Below are positions 62,883-64,000 of a DNA stretch of 64,000 nucleotides, piece by piece. The notes beneath the pieces are model-generated. The model saw only the letters and a program-made list of their open reading frames with translations. It made no database searches and was not told where the DNA came from. The stretch comes from Desulfovibrio sp. TomC (GTDB taxonomy: Bacteria > Desulfobacterota > Desulfovibrionia > Desulfovibrionales > Desulfovibrionaceae). Every line of letters starts with the position of its first letter. The stretch's first letter is position 1. The position numbers and the translations under genes were made by a program. The stretch lies in the NCBI RefSeq assembly GCF_000801335.2, contig NZ_JSEH01000023.1:1-64000 (forward strand). Reading direction: 5' to 3'.

Positions 62883-63458
62883 CTAGGCGTTCAGTTTCTG
62901 CATGACCCAGGCCATGTTCTTGCCCAGGTTTTTCATGGTCAAAACGCCTTCCTCGTCCGATTCCACTTCGCCCGGCTCCATGCCCCGGCCCAGGTTCCAG
63001 TAGCTGGAACCGGGCACCACCATCTGGTTGATGAAATAAAAGTGGTTGATGGAATTAAAGACGTGGATGGCCCCGCCCCGGCGCACGGCCACCACGGCCG
63101 CCCCGACCTTGCGGGCCAGCATGGCGTCGTTGGCCAGGGCCACCATGCCGGCCCGGTCGATGATGGACTTGATGTTGCTCGAGACGTTGGCGAAATAGGT
63201 CGGCGACCCCAGGATCATGCCGTCGGCCGCGACCATCTTGTCGATGATCTCGTTTAACATGTCCTTTTTGACAGCACAGTGGCCGTCTTTATTCTCCCAG
63301 CATTTCATGCAGGCAATACAGCCCCGGATGTCCTTGCCGTGGAGCTGGACCAGTTCCGTTTCAATGCCGGCGGCCTCGATCTCGGCCAGGGCCATGCGCA
63401 GCATGGCAGCGGTGTTGCCGTCCTTTCGGGCGCTGCCGTTAATGGCCAGTACTTTCAT
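62883..63458 (-). CDS. Flavodoxin-fold NAD(P)H oxidoreductase / iron-sulfur flavoprotein-like
   Basis: A 191-residue FMN protein. The flavodoxin-like start KVLAINGSARKDGNTAAML binds the FMN phosphate. GCIACMKCWENKDGHC near residues 46-61 is a Cys cluster like that of archaeal and clostridial iron-sulfur flavoproteins. GSPTYFANVSSNIKSIIDR completes the fold. Expected to move electrons from ferredoxin or NAD(P)H to an unknown acceptor, a common gene in strict anaerobes. Start ATG 63458 lies 20 bases inside the flavin reductase gene, so the two are co-translated. Confidence 0.9.
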   Translation of the reverse strand: MKVLAINGSARKDGNTAAMLRMALAEIEAAGIETELVQLHGKDIRGCIACMKCWENKDGHCAVKKDMLNEIIDKMVAADGMILGSPTYFANVSSNIKSIIDRAGMVALANDAMLARKVGAAVVAVRRGGAIHVFNSINHFYFINQMVVPGSSYWNLGRGMEPGEVESDEEGVLTMKNLGKNMAWVMQKLNA

Positions 63459-64000
63459 TTTGCATCTCCATTTTTAGCGTCTTGCCCACGCTCCAGGCGT
63501 CGGCGACCGAGGCGCCGAGCGTCCAGTAGCGGTTGTCCGGCATGGTCAAGAGCAGCGGTTGGTATTTTTCCACATCCGGCTGGCCGTCGGTGAGAATCTC
63601 CTCATCGGCCCAGGCCGCTTTGATCTCGCCGATAAAAAACCGGTTGGAGGGGAGTTCCACGGTCTGGTAAAGGCGCATCTCCAGGCACAGCGGACATTCC
63701 CGGATCATGGGCGCGCCTGGGGTCTCGCCGTAGAAGACGTCGAAGAGGGCCGATTTGTCGACGTTGCGCCCGGAGACCAGGCCGCAATAGTCAGTTTTTT
63801 CCACCAGGGCCGGCCCGGGAAAGCACAGGGAGAATGCGCCGGTCTCCTTGATGCCGCTGCCGGTCAACTGGCGGTGGTTGATGGAGACGCCAATGAGCGG
63901 CGGCCTGTGGCTGACCCGGGTGATCCAGCCGGCGGCCATGAAATTGACCCGCCCCGCGACCAGAGTCCCGGCCAGGGCCACGGGCATGGGCGGCAGCTGA
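63439..64000 (-). CDS. Flavin reductase family protein (FMN-binding split barrel), N-terminus outside the window
   Basis: At least 186 residues are visible; the frame stays open to the window edge (the last codons inside read QLPP before MPVALAGTLVAGR), so the N-terminus is missing and ATG 63987 is probably not the start. Split-barrel features: VNFMAAGWITRVSHRPPLIG, INHRQLTGSGIKETGAFSLC, and VELPSNRFFIGEI. Relatives bind FMN and act as flavin reductases or flavoredoxin, an electron carrier of sulfate reducers. Its overlap with the downstream flavodoxin-like gene by 20 bases suggests the two proteins work together. Confidence 0.88.
   Translation of the reverse strand, partial: QLPPMPVALAGTLVAGRVNFMAAGWITRVSHRPPLIGVSINHRQLTGSGIKETGAFSLCFPGPALVEKTDYCGLVSGRNVDKSALFDVFYGETPGAPMIRECPLCLEMRLYQTVELPSNRFFIGEIKAAWADEEILTDGQPDVEKYQPLLLTMPDNRYWTLGASVADAWSVGKTLKMEMQNESTGH

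Overview
The window is a very GC-rich, gene-dense bacterial chromosome segment. The gene content suggests a member of the Desulfovibrionaceae (Desulfovibrio/Solidesulfovibrio-like): many multi-domain signalling proteins, a flavodoxin-like protein with a Cys cluster beside a flavin reductase, a DsrE-like protein, and the PII/AmtB/GlnD nitrogen module. This assignment is an inference from gene content and base composition; there is no rRNA or other direct marker in the window. I found no tRNA, rRNA, CRISPR array, transposase, integrase or phage gene.

Layout. 0.2-1.7 kb (-): old-yellow-enzyme oxidoreductase and a small unknown gene. 1.9-5.0 kb (+): a 1050-residue membrane-anchored protein of unknown function. 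5.4-10.4 kb (-): a Ser/Thr-rich low-complexity protein, penicillin-binding protein 1A with a YkgJ-like Cys-cluster protein, and a peroxiredoxin with a small winged-helix-like protein. 10.5-14.8 kb (-): amtB-PII-glnD. 15.1-17.3 kb (+): receiver-PAS-kinase with a degenerate ATPase domain, translationally coupled to an FkbM methyltransferase. 17.6-26 kb (-): a glycosyltransferase, a histidine phosphatase, a CBS/PAS hybrid kinase and two GT4 glycosyltransferases, probably for surface glycans. 26.2-29.1 kb: two divergent FAD disulfide-reductase homologues, then a pair of tiny membrane-protein genes. 29.6-33.2 kb (-): CHASE2 adenylate cyclase, M48 lipoprotein protease and SH3 protein. 33.3-37.7 kb (-): tartronate semialdehyde reductase, hydroxypyruvate isomerase and a PEP-synthase-like protein. 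38-46 kb: second hybrid kinase, prepilin peptidase, Sel1-repeat protein, MoxR ATPase, LysM protein and TPR lipoprotein. 46.2-49.2 kb: PAS kinase and FUSC transporter. 49.3-55.5 kb (+): a Bat aerotolerance-type operon (DUF58, DUF4381, two vWA proteins, BatD). 55.6-64 kb: PilZ/YcgR-like protein, SLC10A7-like transporter with divergent AraC regulator, FIST-SpoIIE phosphatase, DsrE protein, and a flavodoxin/flavin-reductase pair cut by the window end.

The most unusual signal is not a protein gene. At least thirteen copies of GC-rich inverted-repeat modules lie in the gaps, almost always directly downstream of a stop codon and oriented with the gene they follow. There are two main families, both starting GCCTCCGGCGGC, plus one possible variant. 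Their central stems differ in sequence between copies but stay complementary, which points to a conserved 3'-UTR RNA structure (terminator or mRNA-end element). Two pairs of convergent genes carry the same A(+)/B(-) layout, and two copies share about 145 nearly identical bases at opposite ends of the window.

Translational coupling is common. ATGA overlaps join several pairs, and a GTGA overlap (stop TGA inside the next gene's GTG start) recurs four times.
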